The notes under the pieces were generated by a model that ran no database searches, had not been told where the DNA came from, and saw only the letters and a program-made list of their open reading frames with translations. This document shows positions 36,578 through 46,480 of a stretch of DNA of 64,000 nt, in pieces. Numbering within the stretch: the stretch's first letter is position 1; each line of letters opens with the position of its first letter. The DNA is taken from assembly GCF_032918005.1 (NCBI RefSeq), contig NZ_CP136628.1:4883501-4947500 (forward strand). The letters are read 5' to 3'. Position numbers and translations under genes: made by a program. This DNA comes from Bradyrhizobium sp. NDS-1 (lineage in GTDB: Bacteria > Pseudomonadota > Alphaproteobacteria > Rhizobiales > Xanthobacteraceae).

Positions 36578-36953
36578 ACGCCGCCGGAAACGTCACCGCC
36601 TCGATGCGGTTGCCGTCGGGGTCGGTCACGAAAGCCGCGTAGTAGCGCACGCGATCGTGCGGCCGGATGCCGGGCGCGCCGTCGGAGGCTCCGCCGGCAG
36701 AGAGCGCTGCGGCGTGAAACGCATCCACTTCGCTCGCCGTCTTCGCCCGCAGGCAGATGTGGACGCCGCTCTGCGCCGGCACGTGCGCCATGTTCTCGCG
36801 CAGATTGATCCAGAACTCGGGATAGGCCTTGCCGAAGCCGACGGTGCGTGGCCGCGTGACGAGGCGCGTGAGGCCGAGTGCTGCGAGCGTGGCCTCATAG
36901 AATTTCGCGGCGCGATCGAGATCGCTGACCCCGACGGAGATGTGGTCGATCAT
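36576..36953 (-). CDS. VOC family protein (glyoxalase/bleomycin-resistance fold)
   Basis: 125-residue single-domain VOC protein. It begins MIDHISVGVSDLDRAAKFY, with the first metal-ligand His, and ends with FVTDPDGNRIEAV, with the Glu ligand. Members are lactoylglutathione-lyase-like enzymes or binding proteins; the substrate is unknown. AGGAGAGG stands 6-7 bases before the ATG at 36953. It follows cimA by 74 bp upstream-to-downstream on the opposite edge and is transcribed leftward. Confidence 0.82.
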   Translation of the reverse strand: MIDHISVGVSDLDRAAKFYEATLAALGLTRLVTRPRTVGFGKAYPEFWINLRENMAHVPAQSGVHICLRAKTASEVDAFHAAALSAGGASDGAPGIRPHDRVRYYAAFVTDPDGNRIEAVTFPAA

Positions 36954-37027
36954 GCCCTGCCCTCTCCTCACCCCCGCTGTCATCGCCCGGCTTGACCGGC
37001 CGATCCAGTACTCCGACACGCCGCGGC

Positions 37028-38626
37028 TTAGGCCGGCGCGCCCGACTTCACCAGCTTGTAGATCACCGAATCCATCAGCGCCTGGAACGAGGCGTCGATG
37101 ATGTTCGGGGAGACGCCGACCGTGGTCCAGCTGTCGCCGTTCTCGTCCTCGCTCTCGATCAGCACGCGCGTGACCGCGCCGGTGCCGCCATTGAGGATAC
37201 GCACGCGGTAATCGATCAGCGTCAGGCCCTCGATGTATTTCTGGTATTTGCCGAGGTCTTTTCGCAAGGCGACGTCGAGCGCGTTGACGGGGCCGTTGCC
37301 CTCGGCGGCCGAGATCAGGTGCTCGCCCGCAACATCGACCTTGACCACGGCCAACGCGACGGTGACGCGCTCGCCGTGCGAGTTGTAGCGCTGCTCGACG
37401 TTGACGTCGAACTGCTCGACCCCGAAATAATGCGGCACCTTGCCCAGCGTCCGGCGCGCCAGCAGCTCGAACGAGGCGTTGGCGGATTCGTAGGCGTAAC
37501 CTTGCGCCTCTCGCTCCTTCAATTCCTCGACGAGCCGCGTCAGCTTCGGGTCGCTCTTCTCGTAAGGGATCCCGGCACGGTCGAGCTCGGCGATGACGTT
37601 GGAACGTCCGGCCTGGTCCGAGACCAGCACCTTGCGGTGGTTGCCCACCGTCTCCGGCAGCACGTGCTCGTAGGTCTGCGGGTCCTTCAGCACAGCGGAG
37701 GCATGGATGCCGGTCTTGGTGACGAAGGCGCTCTCGCCGACGTAAGGAGCATGCCGGTTCGGCACGCGATTGAGCATGTCGTCGAGCGTGCGCGAGACTT
37801 TCACCAGCGTTGCGAGTTTCTCGGCGCTGACACCGATCTCGAAAGCGTCGGCAAAATCCTTCTTCAATTTCAGTGTCGGGATCAGAGAGCAGAGATTGGC
37901 GTTGCCGCAGCGCTCGCCAAGGCCGTTCAGCGTGCCCTGGATCTGCCGGGCGCCGGCCCGCACCGCGGCGAGCGAGTTGGCTACGGCCTGCTCGGTGTCG
38001 TTATGGGCGTGAATGCCGACATGGTCGCCGGGGATGTGCCTCGTCACCTCGGTGACGATGGCCTCGACCTCATTGGGCATGGTGCCGCCGTTGGTGTCGC
38101 ATAGCACCACCCAGCGTGCGCCGGCGTCATAAGCGGCCTTGGCGCAGGCGAGCGCAAAGTCGGCATCCTCCTTGTAGCCGTCGAAAAAGTGCTCGCAGTC
38201 GAGCATGACCTCGCGGCCGGCGGCCTTCGCCGCCGCAACGCTGTCGCGGATCGAGGCGAGGTTCTCCTCCTTCGTCGTCTCCAGCGCGACGCGCACCTGA
38301 TAGGCCGAGGATTTTGCCACGAAGCAGATCGCGTCGGCCTTCGCTTCAAGGAGCCCGGCGACGCCAGGATCGTTCGAGACGGAACGCCCGGCCCGCCGCG
38401 TCATGCCGAAGGCAGTGAAACGTGCATGGGCCAGCTTGGGCTTGGCCGCGAAAAACTCGGTGTCGGTCGGATTGGCGCCGGGATAGCCGCCCTCGACATA
38501 GTCGATGCCGAGGTCATCGAGCATCGCGGCGATGACCTGCTTGTCTTCAAGCGTGAAATCGACGCCGTTGGTCTGCGCCCCGTCGCGCAGCGTGGTGTCG
38601 AACAGATAAAGACGCTCCTTGCTCAT
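37028..38626 (-). CDS. cimA: Citramalate synthase
   Basis: 532-residue HMGL-like TIM-barrel enzyme of the (R)-citramalate synthase group (TIGR00977), related to LeuA. The N-terminal catalytic motif is LFDTTLRDGAQTNGVDF, the metal-binding HAHNDTEQAVANS lies near 210, and a LeuA-type allosteric dimer domain ends the protein. It condenses pyruvate with acetyl-CoA to citramalate, giving a threonine-independent route to isoleucine. The start overlaps the stop of the GNAT gene (ATGA), and GGAG lies 8 bases upstream. The C-terminal domain suggests isoleucine feedback. Confidence 0.9.
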   Translation of the reverse strand: MSKERLYLFDTTLRDGAQTNGVDFTLEDKQVIAAMLDDLGIDYVEGGYPGANPTDTEFFAAKPKLAHARFTAFGMTRRAGRSVSNDPGVAGLLEAKADAICFVAKSSAYQVRVALETTKEENLASIRDSVAAAKAAGREVMLDCEHFFDGYKEDADFALACAKAAYDAGARWVVLCDTNGGTMPNEVEAIVTEVTRHIPGDHVGIHAHNDTEQAVANSLAAVRAGARQIQGTLNGLGERCGNANLCSLIPTLKLKKDFADAFEIGVSAEKLATLVKVSRTLDDMLNRVPNRHAPYVGESAFVTKTGIHASAVLKDPQTYEHVLPETVGNHRKVLVSDQAGRSNVIAELDRAGIPYEKSDPKLTRLVEELKEREAQGYAYESANASFELLARRTLGKVPHYFGVEQFDVNVEQRYNSHGERVTVALAVVKVDVAGEHLISAAEGNGPVNALDVALRKDLGKYQKYIEGLTLIDYRVRILNGGTGAVTRVLIESEDENGDSWTTVGVSPNIIDASFQALMDSVIYKLVKSGAPA

Positions 38627-39114
38627 TGCGGTGCTCCGAGCGTCTTCTTCATGGTGGTGTTGGCGAGCCACTCGTCATTGACGGTGATGCTGTTGCGCTG
38701 CATGGCGACATAGCCGCGCTTGGCGAAAAAGCCCTGCGCATTGTCGCTGGCATCGACCGAGAGGCTTGTCGCGCCGCGGCCGCCGGCAAGCTTTTCCAGC
38801 GCATCGACCAGCATGGCCGCGATGCCCTGCCCGACGACGGCCGGATGCACGTAGAGCATGCGGATGTGATCGTTGCCGCGCAGCGAGGCGAAGCCGACGG
38901 GCGAGCCCTCGAGCGTCGCGATCAGCGTCAAGTCGGCGGCAAGCCGCTTGCCGAATTCTTCGGTTTCGGCTGCCTCCATCCAGGCTCGCTGCTGCGCCTC
39001 GGTATAGTCTTCGCCGGTCAGCTCCTCGATGCTGGCGGCGAAGATCGCGGCGAGCACCGGCACGTCATCAGGCAGGAAGGGCCGCAAGCCGGGCTTTGGC
39101 AAAGTCTGTCCCAT
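38623..39114 (-). CDS. GNAT family N-acetyltransferase
   Basis: 163 residues. The acetyl-CoA loop is VHPAVVGQGIAAMLVDALE (near residue 95), with the usual GNAT beta-strand order before it and a closing ASDNAQGFFAKRGYVAMQRN. The acceptor is unknown. It starts 5 bp after a 37-residue membrane peptide gene and overlaps cimA (ATGA), so it is embedded in a cysS-cimA operon. A frame upstream of 39114 is open but merely shadows cysS. Confidence 0.85.
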   Translation of the reverse strand: MGQTLPKPGLRPFLPDDVPVLAAIFAASIEELTGEDYTEAQQRAWMEAAETEEFGKRLAADLTLIATLEGSPVGFASLRGNDHIRMLYVHPAVVGQGIAAMLVDALEKLAGGRGATSLSVDASDNAQGFFAKRGYVAMQRNSITVNDEWLANTTMKKTLGAPQ

Positions 39115-39119
39115 CGTCC

Positions 39120-39233
39120 TCACCACATCCCATAGAGCTTGAGCACCAGCGCCACGGCGCCCGCGAGCAGCGCGATCTTTAGCGCGATGTAATAGAGCCA
39201 GTGCCGCGGGAAAGGCGTGTCGGGCCGCTTCAT
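39120..39233 (-). CDS. Tiny single-pass membrane protein (37 residues) in the cysS operon
   Basis: Reads [19 protein letters not shown], then a hydrophobic helix [18 protein letters not shown]. One membrane helix with a positively charged start. Its ATG overlaps the cysS stop (ATGA), and its stop stands 5 bp before the GNAT start, so it is translated in line with its neighbours. No family is recognised. The exact nesting between two genes is the main evidence that it is real. Confidence 0.6.
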   Translation of the reverse strand: MKRPDTPFPRHWLYYIALKIALLAGAVALVLKLYGMW

Positions 39234-40612
39234 CGTGAGACCTCCCACGTCGTTCCTTCCTTGGAATCCTTGATCGCAACGCCCATCGCGGCGAGCAGAT
39301 CGCGGATGCGGTCGGACTCCCCAAAATCCTTGCGGCTACGCGCCGCCGTCCGCTCCGCGATCAGGCGCTCGACTTCCCCGGCATCGACGCCGCTCGCCTG
39401 CTGCTTGCGGCCTTCCCATTGCGCCGCGCTCTCGGACAGGAAGCCGAGCAGCCGGAGCGAGCCCGCCAGGGCCGCCACGTCGCCGCCGCGCAGGCCGTGC
39501 AGCGCCGCGATCGCCAGCGGCGTGTTGAGATCGTCGAGCAGCGGCTCGACCACGGACGCCGCCGGCCTGCCGGGCTCGACGTCGGCCGCGACGCGATACC
39601 AGTCGTCGAGCGTCTTGGCACTCTCCTCCAGCGACTTCGTGGTCCAGTCGATCGGCGAGCGGTAATGCGTCTTCAGCATGTTCAGGCGCAGCACTTCGCC
39701 GGGCCAATCCGCGAGCAGTTCGTGGATGGTGATGAAGTTGCCGAGGCTCTTCGACATCTTCTCACTCTCGACCTGGAGGAAGCCGTTGTGCATCCAGTAA
39801 TTCGCCATGCGCTGCTGGTGGAAGGCGCAGCAGGTCTGCGCGACCTCGTTCTCGTGATGGGGAAACACCAGATCGATGCCGCCGCCGTGGATGTCGAAAT
39901 GCTCGCCGAGATGCTTCCAGGCCATCGCCGAGCACTCGATGTGCCAGCCCGGACGCCCCTCCGCCTTGATGCCTGAAGGCGACAGCCATGACGGCTCGCC
40001 GGGCTTGGACGGCTTCCACAGCACGAAATCGGTGTTGTCCTTCTTGTAGGGCGCGACATCGACGCGGGCGCCGGCGATCATCTCGTCGAGCGAGCGATTG
40101 GACAGCGCACCATAGCGCGGCAATCCGGTATTGGCGGCGTTCATCGCCTGCGGCGAGAACAGCACGTGATCCTCGGCGACATAGGCAAAGCCGCCCTTGA
40201 CCAGCCGCTCGATGATCTCGCGCATCTCGGCGATGTGCTCGGTCGCGCGCGGCTCGACGCTCGGTCGCAATGCGCCCAGCGCATCGACATCGGCATGAAA
40301 CTGCTTGCCGGTCTGCTCGGTCACGTTGCGAATGGCTTCGTTCAGCGGCAGGCCGGGGAAATCCCGCGCGGCTCGGTCGTTGATCTTGTCGTCGACGTCG
40401 GTGATGTTGCGGACATATTTGACGTGCGCCTCGCCATAGAGGTGGCGCAGCAGCCGAAACAGCACGTCGAACACGATCACCGGCCGGGCGTTGCCGATAT
40501 GGGCGAAGTCATAGACGGTCGGTCCGCAGACATACATGCGGACATTGCTCGGATCGAGCGGCTGAAATGGCCGCTTCTCCTTCGTCAGCGTATCGTAGAG
40601 GCGCAATTCCAT
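39230..40612 (-). CDS. cysS: Cysteinyl-tRNA synthetase
   Basis: 460-residue class Ia aminoacyl-tRNA synthetase. The ATP-binding HIGH motif is FAHIGNARP (near residue 38), preceded by the zinc ligand Cys in [10 protein letters not shown]; the KMSKS loop is [11 protein letters not shown] (near 270). It charges tRNA-Cys. It is the first gene of a leftward operon with a 37-residue peptide, GNAT and cimA. Length is normal for the family. Confidence 0.95.
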   Translation of the reverse strand: MELRLYDTLTKEKRPFQPLDPSNVRMYVCGPTVYDFAHIGNARPVIVFDVLFRLLRHLYGEAHVKYVRNITDVDDKINDRAARDFPGLPLNEAIRNVTEQTGKQFHADVDALGALRPSVEPRATEHIAEMREIIERLVKGGFAYVAEDHVLFSPQAMNAANTGLPRYGALSNRSLDEMIAGARVDVAPYKKDNTDFVLWKPSKPGEPSWLSPSGIKAEGRPGWHIECSAMAWKHLGEHFDIHGGGIDLVFPHHENEVAQTCCAFHQQRMANYWMHNGFLQVESEKMSKSLGNFITIHELLADWPGEVLRLNMLKTHYRSPIDWTTKSLEESAKTLDDWYRVAADVEPGRPAASVVEPLLDDLNTPLAIAALHGLRGGDVAALAGSLRLLGFLSESAAQWEGRKQQASGVDAGEVERLIAERTAARSRKDFGESDRIRDLLAAMGVAIKDSKEGTTWEVSR

Positions 40613-40905
40613 ATGGATACCCGTCGGCTGTTGGCCGGGCGTCCAGGGCTCTCAATGTGTTTGAGAAAAGACGGCTCCAGCCAGCGAATCGCTAGCTCGT
40701 AATCTCGCGGCAAATGGCGCAAATGGCGAGGAGACCGTTCATGCGGAACATATGGGCTATGAGGCGCCCCGGCGTCAAGAGAGCCGCGAAAGGCGCCGCT
40801 TTTTCATCGAACAGCGCGCTGCCCGTCACGATGGTTCATGATCCCCTAACCATTTGAGCCCATTTTGGAACCGGCGGTTCCCCTTTTTGCCACCGGTGCT
40901 TTTTC

Positions 40906-41211
40906 ATGCGATTTTTGCCCGCGCTCATTTTTGGCGCCTCCATCATTGCGGCCTCCAGCGCCTTCGCCGAGAGCCGCGTCTTCATCATCGCCAACCAGGC
41001 GGACGGCTACGGCATCGACCAGTGCCTGGCCAAAGGTGACAAATGCGGGGCCTCCGCTGCCCGCACCTACTGCCAGTCACGAGATTTTGCCCAGGCATCG
41101 AGCTATCGCCGGGTCGATCCCGACGAAATTACCGGCTCTGTCCCCAAATCCGGCACAAATTGCTCCCATGGCCATTGCGACGAATATGTCGCAATCACCT
41201 GCCAGCGCTGA
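40906..41211 (+). CDS. Small secreted cysteine-rich protein
   Basis: 101 residues with a clear signal peptide (MRFLPALIFGASIIAASSAFA) and a mature domain of about 80 residues containing six cysteines, likely three disulfides in the periplasm or outside. SRVFIIANQADGYGIDQCLAKGDKCG begins the mature part. It resembles short periplasmic proteins seen in bradyrhizobia, but no function is known to me. The 293 bp upstream, after cysS, hold no other gene. Confidence 0.78.
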   Translation: MRFLPALIFGASIIAASSAFAESRVFIIANQADGYGIDQCLAKGDKCGASAARTYCQSRDFAQASSYRRVDPDEITGSVPKSGTNCSHGHCDEYVAITCQR

Positions 41212-41342
41212 ATTCGCTCGGAGCTGGCGTAGCTTAGGCCAGGGCTTTGGTGCCCGAAACGACGTGACGATGCCGCAGGAAGCGGCTATGGGAGGGCGCG
41301 CTTCGGCCCTCCAAAGTCATGCCGGGCCGTGACCTCGCTAGA

Positions 41343-42530
41343 ATGGCGGATATGCCTGAATTTTTGTCCCTGTCCCGTGCCCGTTTCCTCCTTGCCTGCA
41401 CCGTGCTCCTGAGCACCGTCGTGCTCGCGAACGGTGCTTTCGCGCAGGCCGGCCCGCCGGGACCGCCGCCTCAGCCCGGCCAGAACGGACTCGGACCCAA
41501 TCCGATGTGCGTGCGACTGGAGGGCCAGCTCGCGGCACTGGACCGTGGCGGCGGTGGTGACCCCGCGCGTGAGGAGCAGATCCGCCGTTACCAGGATTCC
41601 CAGGCCAAGCAGCAGGCCGAGCTCGACCGCGTCACCATGCAGGCCAAGCGCATGGGCTGCGATTCCTCCGGCTTCTTCTCGCTGTTCAGCGGCCAGTCGG
41701 CCCAGTGCGGCCCGGTCAACACCCAGATCCAGCAGATGCGGGCCAATCTCGACCAGATCACCGTCAATCTCGAGCGCCTGCGCGGCGGCGGCCCCGGCGG
41801 CTTCAGCCCGGAACGCGACAATCAGCGCCGCTCGGTGTTGACGGCGCTGGCGCAGAACAATTGCGGCCCGCAATACGCCAACGCCGCGCAGTCGCAGGGC
41901 GGCGGCAACTTCCTGAGCAATCTGTTCGGCGGCAACAACGCGGGCAATCCGCAGGGCGTGCCGCCCGCCGATCTCGGGCCGCAATCCGGCACCTTCCGCA
42001 CCGTGTGCGTGCGCACCTGCGACGGCGCTTATTTCCCGGTCTCGTTTGCGACGGTGCCGGCGCGCTTCTCCGACGACGAGAAAACCTGCAAGGCGCTCTG
42101 CCCGGCCGCGGAAGCCGTGCTCTACACCCATCGCAATCCCGGCGAAGACATGAACTCCGCGGTCTCGATCGGCGGCCAGCCCTACACCGCGCTGCCGACC
42201 GCGTTCAAATTCCGCAGCGAGTTCAACCCGTCCTGCTCCTGCAAGGCCGCAGGCCAAACCTGGGCGGACGCACTGAAATCCGCCGACGACAAGGCGTCGG
42301 CCGAGCAGCAGGGCGACATCATCGTCACCGAGGAGAGCGCCAAGAAAATGCAGCAGCAGCGGCTCAACAAGGGTACGCCTGCGAATGCCAAGAAGGGCGC
42401 AGCCCCCGCGCCAACGACGGCGAATGCACCGGCAGCGACACCGCCAGCGGATGCAGGCGCGGCGGCGAACTCCGAGAACAAGCCGATCCGCTCGGTCGGA
42501 CCGACCTTCCTGCCGCAACAGCAGAAATAA
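41343..42530 (+). CDS. DUF2865 domain protein, secreted
   Basis: 395 residues. A signal peptide (about 15-36, ending NGAFAQA) leads into a proline-rich stretch, a coiled region rich in Gln and Arg (EEQIRRYQDSQAKQQAELDRV), a Gly/Asn-rich segment and the cysteine-containing DUF2865 core (RTVCVRTCDGAYFPVSFATVP, CKALCPAAEAVLYTH). The tail is low-complexity Ala/Pro. It is an envelope protein of unknown role, common in Bradyrhizobium and relatives. The ATG at 41343 is chosen; a second in-frame ATG is at 41352. Confidence 0.85.
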   Translation: MADMPEFLSLSRARFLLACTVLLSTVVLANGAFAQAGPPGPPPQPGQNGLGPNPMCVRLEGQLAALDRGGGGDPAREEQIRRYQDSQAKQQAELDRVTMQAKRMGCDSSGFFSLFSGQSAQCGPVNTQIQQMRANLDQITVNLERLRGGGPGGFSPERDNQRRSVLTALAQNNCGPQYANAAQSQGGGNFLSNLFGGNNAGNPQGVPPADLGPQSGTFRTVCVRTCDGAYFPVSFATVPARFSDDEKTCKALCPAAEAVLYTHRNPGEDMNSAVSIGGQPYTALPTAFKFRSEFNPSCSCKAAGQTWADALKSADDKASAEQQGDIIVTEESAKKMQQQRLNKGTPANAKKGAAPAPTTANAPAATPPADAGAAANSENKPIRSVGPTFLPQQQK

Positions 42531-42545
42531 GGTCTTGCTTCGGTC

Positions 42546-42715
42546 AGATCTATCGATCTGTCCCCTTCTCCCCTTGCGGGAGAAGGTGGCGCGAAGCGCC
42601 GGATGAAGGGTTCTATCCACGCTCCCATATGTGCATGCGGAGACAACCCCTCACCCAAGTGAGTTTACAGCGACTACGGAGCTGCCCTCTTCCGCAAGGG
42701 GCGAGGGCACAATAA
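42546..42715. repeat. Dispersed repeat with terminal hairpins between DUF2865 gene and nadE
   Basis: Hairpin CCTTCTCCC/GGGAGAAGG with a 5-base loop at 42564-42586, and a second one with arms GCCCTC (42684-42689) and GAGGGC (42703-42708). The stretch CTCCCCTTGCGGGAGAAGG followed by GGCGCGAAGCGCCGGATG is a repeat I know from many bradyrhizobial intergenic regions. It separates two convergent genes and can serve as a two-way terminator. Confidence 0.72.
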
Positions 42716-42756
42716 CGCCCATCTCGCCCGCGGTACGAGAGAGGTAACCGTAAAAG

Positions 42757-44520
42757 TCAGCACTCACCCCTCGAACGCGTCGATCGAGGCCTTGCTCCGC
42801 GCGACACCAGCGTCTCGTCCGCCGTCGGCAGCCCCTCGCCCCTGTCGCGAAACCGGTTGGTGATGGGATAGCGCCGGTCGCGGCCGAAATTCCTGGGTGT
42901 CACTTTGACGCCGGGCGCAGCCTGACGGCGCTTGTATTCGGCGACGTTCAGCAGATGGTCGATGCGGGTGACCGTCTCGCGATCGAAGCCGGCGGCAATG
43001 ATCTGATCCAGCGGCTGCTCGTGCTCGACAAGACGCTCCAGGATGGCATCGAGCACGTCGTAAGGCGGCAGCGAATCCTGATCGGTCTGATTCTCGCGCA
43101 ATTCTGCGGTCGGCGGGCGCGTGATGATATCGGGCGGAATGACTTCGCCCGCAGGCCCGAGGGCGCCCTCCGGCTTCCAGCTGTTGCGCAAAGCCGCCAA
43201 CCGAAACGCCTGCGTCTTGTAGATGTCCTTGATCGGATTGAAGCCGCCGTTCATGTCGCCGTAGAGCGTGGCGTAGCCGACCGACATTTCCGACTTGTTG
43301 CCCGTGGTCACGACCATCAAGCCCGTCTTGTTGGAGATCGCCATCAGCAGCGTGCCGCGGGTGCGGGCCTGCAGGTTTTCCTCGGTGATGTCAGGCGGCA
43401 AATTCTTGAAGAGGCCCGAGAGGATGGTCTCGAACCCGCTCACGGCCTCCGCGATCGGCAGGACCTCGTAACGGATGCCGAGATGGCCGGCGAGTTCGCC
43501 GGCGTCCGCAATCGAGCTTGCCGCGGTGTAGCGATAAGGCAGCATCACGCCGTGCACCTGATCGGCGCCGAGCGCATCGACCGAGATCGCCGCGCACAGC
43601 GCGGAATCGATGCCGCCGGAGATGCCGAGCAGCACGCCGGGAAAGCCGTTCTTGGCGACATAGTCGCGTAAGCCCAGCACGCAGGCCGCATAGTCGGCCT
43701 GATCGCCCTCGGGCAGCGCAACGATCGGCCCCACGCAGCGCCAATCATCGCCGTTACGGGTGAAGCGCAGCGTGACGATGCCTTCTTCGAATGCCGGCAG
43801 TTGCGCCGCCAGCGAGAGATCGCCGTTGAGGGCGAAGGACGCGCCGTCGAACACCAGTTCGTCCTGGCCGCCGACCTGATTGAGATAGACCAGCGGCAGC
43901 CCGCTCTCGGTCACGCGCGCCACGGCGACGGACAGGCGCACGTCGTTCTTGTCGCGGGCGTAAGGAGAGCCGTTCGGCACCAGGATGATCTCGGCACCGG
44001 TTTCGGCCAGCGTCTCGACCACGTTCTCGTAGTCCTCGGACTCCTCCAGCCAGATGTCCTCGCAAATCGGGACGCCGATGCGCACGCCACGCACCGTCAC
44101 GGGACCGGCGGCAGGGCCGCGTGCAAACAGCCGCTTCTCGTCGAACACGCCGTAGTTCGGCAGATTGCATTTGAAACGCAAGCTGGCGATACGGCCGCCG
44201 TCGAGCAGTGCGCAGGCATTGTAGAGCTTGCCGTCCTCGACCCAGGGGGTGCCGACCAGCATGGCCGGGCCGCCACCGGCGGTCTCGCGCGCGAGGCTCT
44301 CGATCGCCGCACGGCAGGCCGCCTGGAAGGCCGGCTTCTGCACGAGGTCTTCCGGCGGATAGCCGGCGATGAACAATTCCGGAAACAGCACGAGATCGGC
44401 GCCGTCGGCGACAGCTCGCGCGCGCGCCGAGCGTGCCTTGGCAGCATTGCCCTCGATGTCGCCCATGGTCGGATTGAGCTGGGCGAGCGTGACCGCGAAT
44501 GCGTTGAGACGTTCGGTCAT
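42757..44520 (-). CDS. nadE: Glutamine-dependent NAD+ synthetase
   Basis: 587-residue two-domain enzyme. Residues 1 to about 270 form a nitrilase-type glutaminase (Glu in LFPELFIAGY, Cys in GVPICEDIW); the rest is the ATP-pyrophosphatase synthetase with LLGISGGIDSALCAAI and TGNKSEMSVGYATLYGD. It amidates nicotinate adenine dinucleotide to NAD+ using glutamine. It is the last gene of the aroG-dgkA-nadE group, 34 bp after dgkA. It consumes a derivative of nicotinate, but I see no tie to the distant nicAB locus. Confidence 0.94.
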   Translation of the reverse strand: MTERLNAFAVTLAQLNPTMGDIEGNAAKARSARARAVADGADLVLFPELFIAGYPPEDLVQKPAFQAACRAAIESLARETAGGGPAMLVGTPWVEDGKLYNACALLDGGRIASLRFKCNLPNYGVFDEKRLFARGPAAGPVTVRGVRIGVPICEDIWLEESEDYENVVETLAETGAEIILVPNGSPYARDKNDVRLSVAVARVTESGLPLVYLNQVGGQDELVFDGASFALNGDLSLAAQLPAFEEGIVTLRFTRNGDDWRCVGPIVALPEGDQADYAACVLGLRDYVAKNGFPGVLLGISGGIDSALCAAISVDALGADQVHGVMLPYRYTAASSIADAGELAGHLGIRYEVLPIAEAVSGFETILSGLFKNLPPDITEENLQARTRGTLLMAISNKTGLMVVTTGNKSEMSVGYATLYGDMNGGFNPIKDIYKTQAFRLAALRNSWKPEGALGPAGEVIPPDIITRPPTAELRENQTDQDSLPPYDVLDAILERLVEHEQPLDQIIAAGFDRETVTRIDHLLNVAEYKRRQAAPGVKVTPRNFGRDRRYPITNRFRDRGEGLPTADETLVSRGARPRSTRSRGEC

Positions 44521-44554
44521 GGCGCTCCGATCCGCAAGCTAGAGGAACCCCAGG

Positions 44555-44908
44555 CTAGAGGAACCCCAGCCGCTCGATAATGGCGATGATCCAGAACGCG
44601 CCGGCCATCAACAGCGCCACGCCGACCGCCGCCGAGCCCATATCCTTGACCCGGCCGATCTGCTTGTCATGGTCCATGGTCAGCCGGTCGGCAAGCTTCT
44701 CGATCGCGGTGTTGAGCAGCTCGACCGTCAGCACGAACGCAACAGAGCAGACCAGCTCGACGGCCCGCATCGCGGTCGCGCCGACGAACCAGGCGAGCGG
44801 CACCGACAGCAGGAGCGCAAAGATTTCCTCGCGGACGGCCTGCTCCGACCGAAACGCAAAGGCCAGACCGTTACGGGAATTGATCGTGGCCTTCCAGATC
44901 CGCAGCAA
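44555..44908 (-). CDS. dgkA: Diacylglycerol kinase
   Basis: 117-residue membrane kinase of the small DgkA family with three helices. The signature ELLNTAIEKLADRL lies at about 65-78, and the N-terminal amphipathic helix starts at LRIWKATINSRNGLAFAFRSE. No ATG is available near the expected start, so I place it at TTG 44908, which gives the normal family length (about 120 residues). It phosphorylates diacylglycerol to phosphatidate. It stands 4 bp after the aroG stop. Confidence 0.85.
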   Translation of the reverse strand: MLRIWKATINSRNGLAFAFRSEQAVREEIFALLLSVPLAWFVGATAMRAVELVCSVAFVLTVELLNTAIEKLADRLTMDHDKQIGRVKDMGSAAVGVALLMAGAFWIIAIIERLGFL

Positions 44909-44912
44909 GGTT

Positions 44913-46301
44913 TTAGAGCCCCGCTGCGACCGGCATCGGCTGGGCCTTGCCGGCGCGCTCCTGCTTGAGGAGCTCGGCGACCAGGAAAGCCATGTCGATG
45001 GATTGCTCGGCGTTGAGACGGGGATCACAGACCGTGTGATAGCGGTCGTTGAGGTCCTCGTCCGTGATCGCGCGGGCGCCGCCGATGCATTCGGTGACGT
45101 CCTGACCGGTCATCTCCAGATGCACGCCGCCGGCATGAGTGCCTTCGGCGGCATGAATGGCGAAGTACGATTTCACTTCGGACAGGATGCGGTCGAACGG
45201 TCGCGTCTTGTAGCCCGACGTCGAGGTGATGGTGTTGCCGTGCATGGGATCGCAGGACCAGACCACCACCCGGCCCTCGCGCTTCACGGCCCGGATCATG
45301 TTCGGCAGGTGCTCGCCGACCTTGTCAGAGCCGAAGCGGCCGATCAGCGTCAGCCGGCCCGGTTCGTTGTCGGGGTTGAGCACGTCGATCAGCTTCAGGA
45401 GCTCGTCAGGCTTGAGCGACGGGCCGCATTTGAGCCCGATCGGATTCTTGATGCCGCGGAAATATTCGATATGGCCGTGATCGAGCTGGCGGGTGCGATC
45501 GCCGATCCAGATCATGTGGCCCGAGGTCGCGTACCAGTCGCCGGTGGTGGAATCGACGCGGGTCATGGCCTGTTCGTAGCCGAGCAGCAGTGCCTCGTGG
45601 CTGGTGTAGAAATCGGTGGCGCGCAGCTCGGGATGGGCCTCGAGATCGAGGCCGCAGGCGCGCATGAAATTCAGCGCGTCCGAGATGCGGTCGGCCAGCT
45701 CCTTGTAGCGGCGCGACTGCGGACTATCCTTGAGGAAGCCGAGCATCCACTGATGCACGCTGCCGAGATTGGCGTAGCCGCCGGTGGCAAAGGCACGCAA
45801 CAGGTTCAGCGTCGCGGCCGACTGGCGATAGGCCATCAACTGGCGCTGCGGATCCGGCACGCGCGCTTCCCTGGTGAAGGCGATGTCGTTGACGATGTCG
45901 CCGCGATAGCTCGGCAGCTCGACGCCATCAATCTTCTCGGTCGGCGACGACCGCGGCTTTGCGAACTGGCCGGCGACGCGGCCGACTTTCACCACGGGGA
46001 CGGCGCCGGCATAGGTCAGCACCACCGCCATCTGCAGCAGCACGCGGAAGAAATCGCGGATGTTGTTGGCGCCGTGCTCGGCAAAGCTCTCGGCGCAGTC
46101 GCCGCCCTGGAGCAGGAACGCTTCGCCCGCCGCAACGCGGCCCAGGGCCTTCTTCAGATTGCGCGCCTCGCCCGCGAACACCAGCGGCGGAAAGGTCGCA
46201 AGCTGCGCCTCGACGTCGGCCAACGCCTTGGCGTCGGGATAGTCGGGCACCTGTAGCACCGGCTTGCTGCGCCAGGACTCGGGCGTCCATCGCTCGGACA
46301 T
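44913..46301 (-). CDS. aroG: Class II 3-deoxy-7-phosphoheptulonate (DAHP) synthase
   Basis: 462-residue plant-type (AroAII) DAHP synthase. Motifs include [38 protein letters not shown], the metal Cys/His in LLQGGDCAE and [10 protein letters not shown], and GGVHLEMTG. It joins phosphoenolpyruvate and erythrose 4-phosphate, the first step of aromatic amino acid synthesis. The ATG at 46301 has GGAGAG 7 bases upstream. Class II enzymes serve primary aromatic synthesis in alphaproteobacteria. Confidence 0.94.
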   Translation of the reverse strand: MSERWTPESWRSKPVLQVPDYPDAKALADVEAQLATFPPLVFAGEARNLKKALGRVAAGEAFLLQGGDCAESFAEHGANNIRDFFRVLLQMAVVLTYAGAVPVVKVGRVAGQFAKPRSSPTEKIDGVELPSYRGDIVNDIAFTREARVPDPQRQLMAYRQSAATLNLLRAFATGGYANLGSVHQWMLGFLKDSPQSRRYKELADRISDALNFMRACGLDLEAHPELRATDFYTSHEALLLGYEQAMTRVDSTTGDWYATSGHMIWIGDRTRQLDHGHIEYFRGIKNPIGLKCGPSLKPDELLKLIDVLNPDNEPGRLTLIGRFGSDKVGEHLPNMIRAVKREGRVVVWSCDPMHGNTITSTSGYKTRPFDRILSEVKSYFAIHAAEGTHAGGVHLEMTGQDVTECIGGARAITDEDLNDRYHTVCDPRLNAEQSIDMAFLVAELLKQERAGKAQPMPVAAGL

Positions 46302-46480
46302 CGCAATCTCTCCGTGAAGCGAAAAGTGCAACCTGATCTGTGGGTTGCGAGGGCCGCCTTATACACAGGCCGGCCCCGACCCGCCAGTTGTAAATCGATT
46401 CGGCACTGCAAACCCTTGCAGGGAAAGCCAAATTCGCATTTGCTGGGCGGGCGAGGAAGCTGGCAGGATACCTTGCGCCC

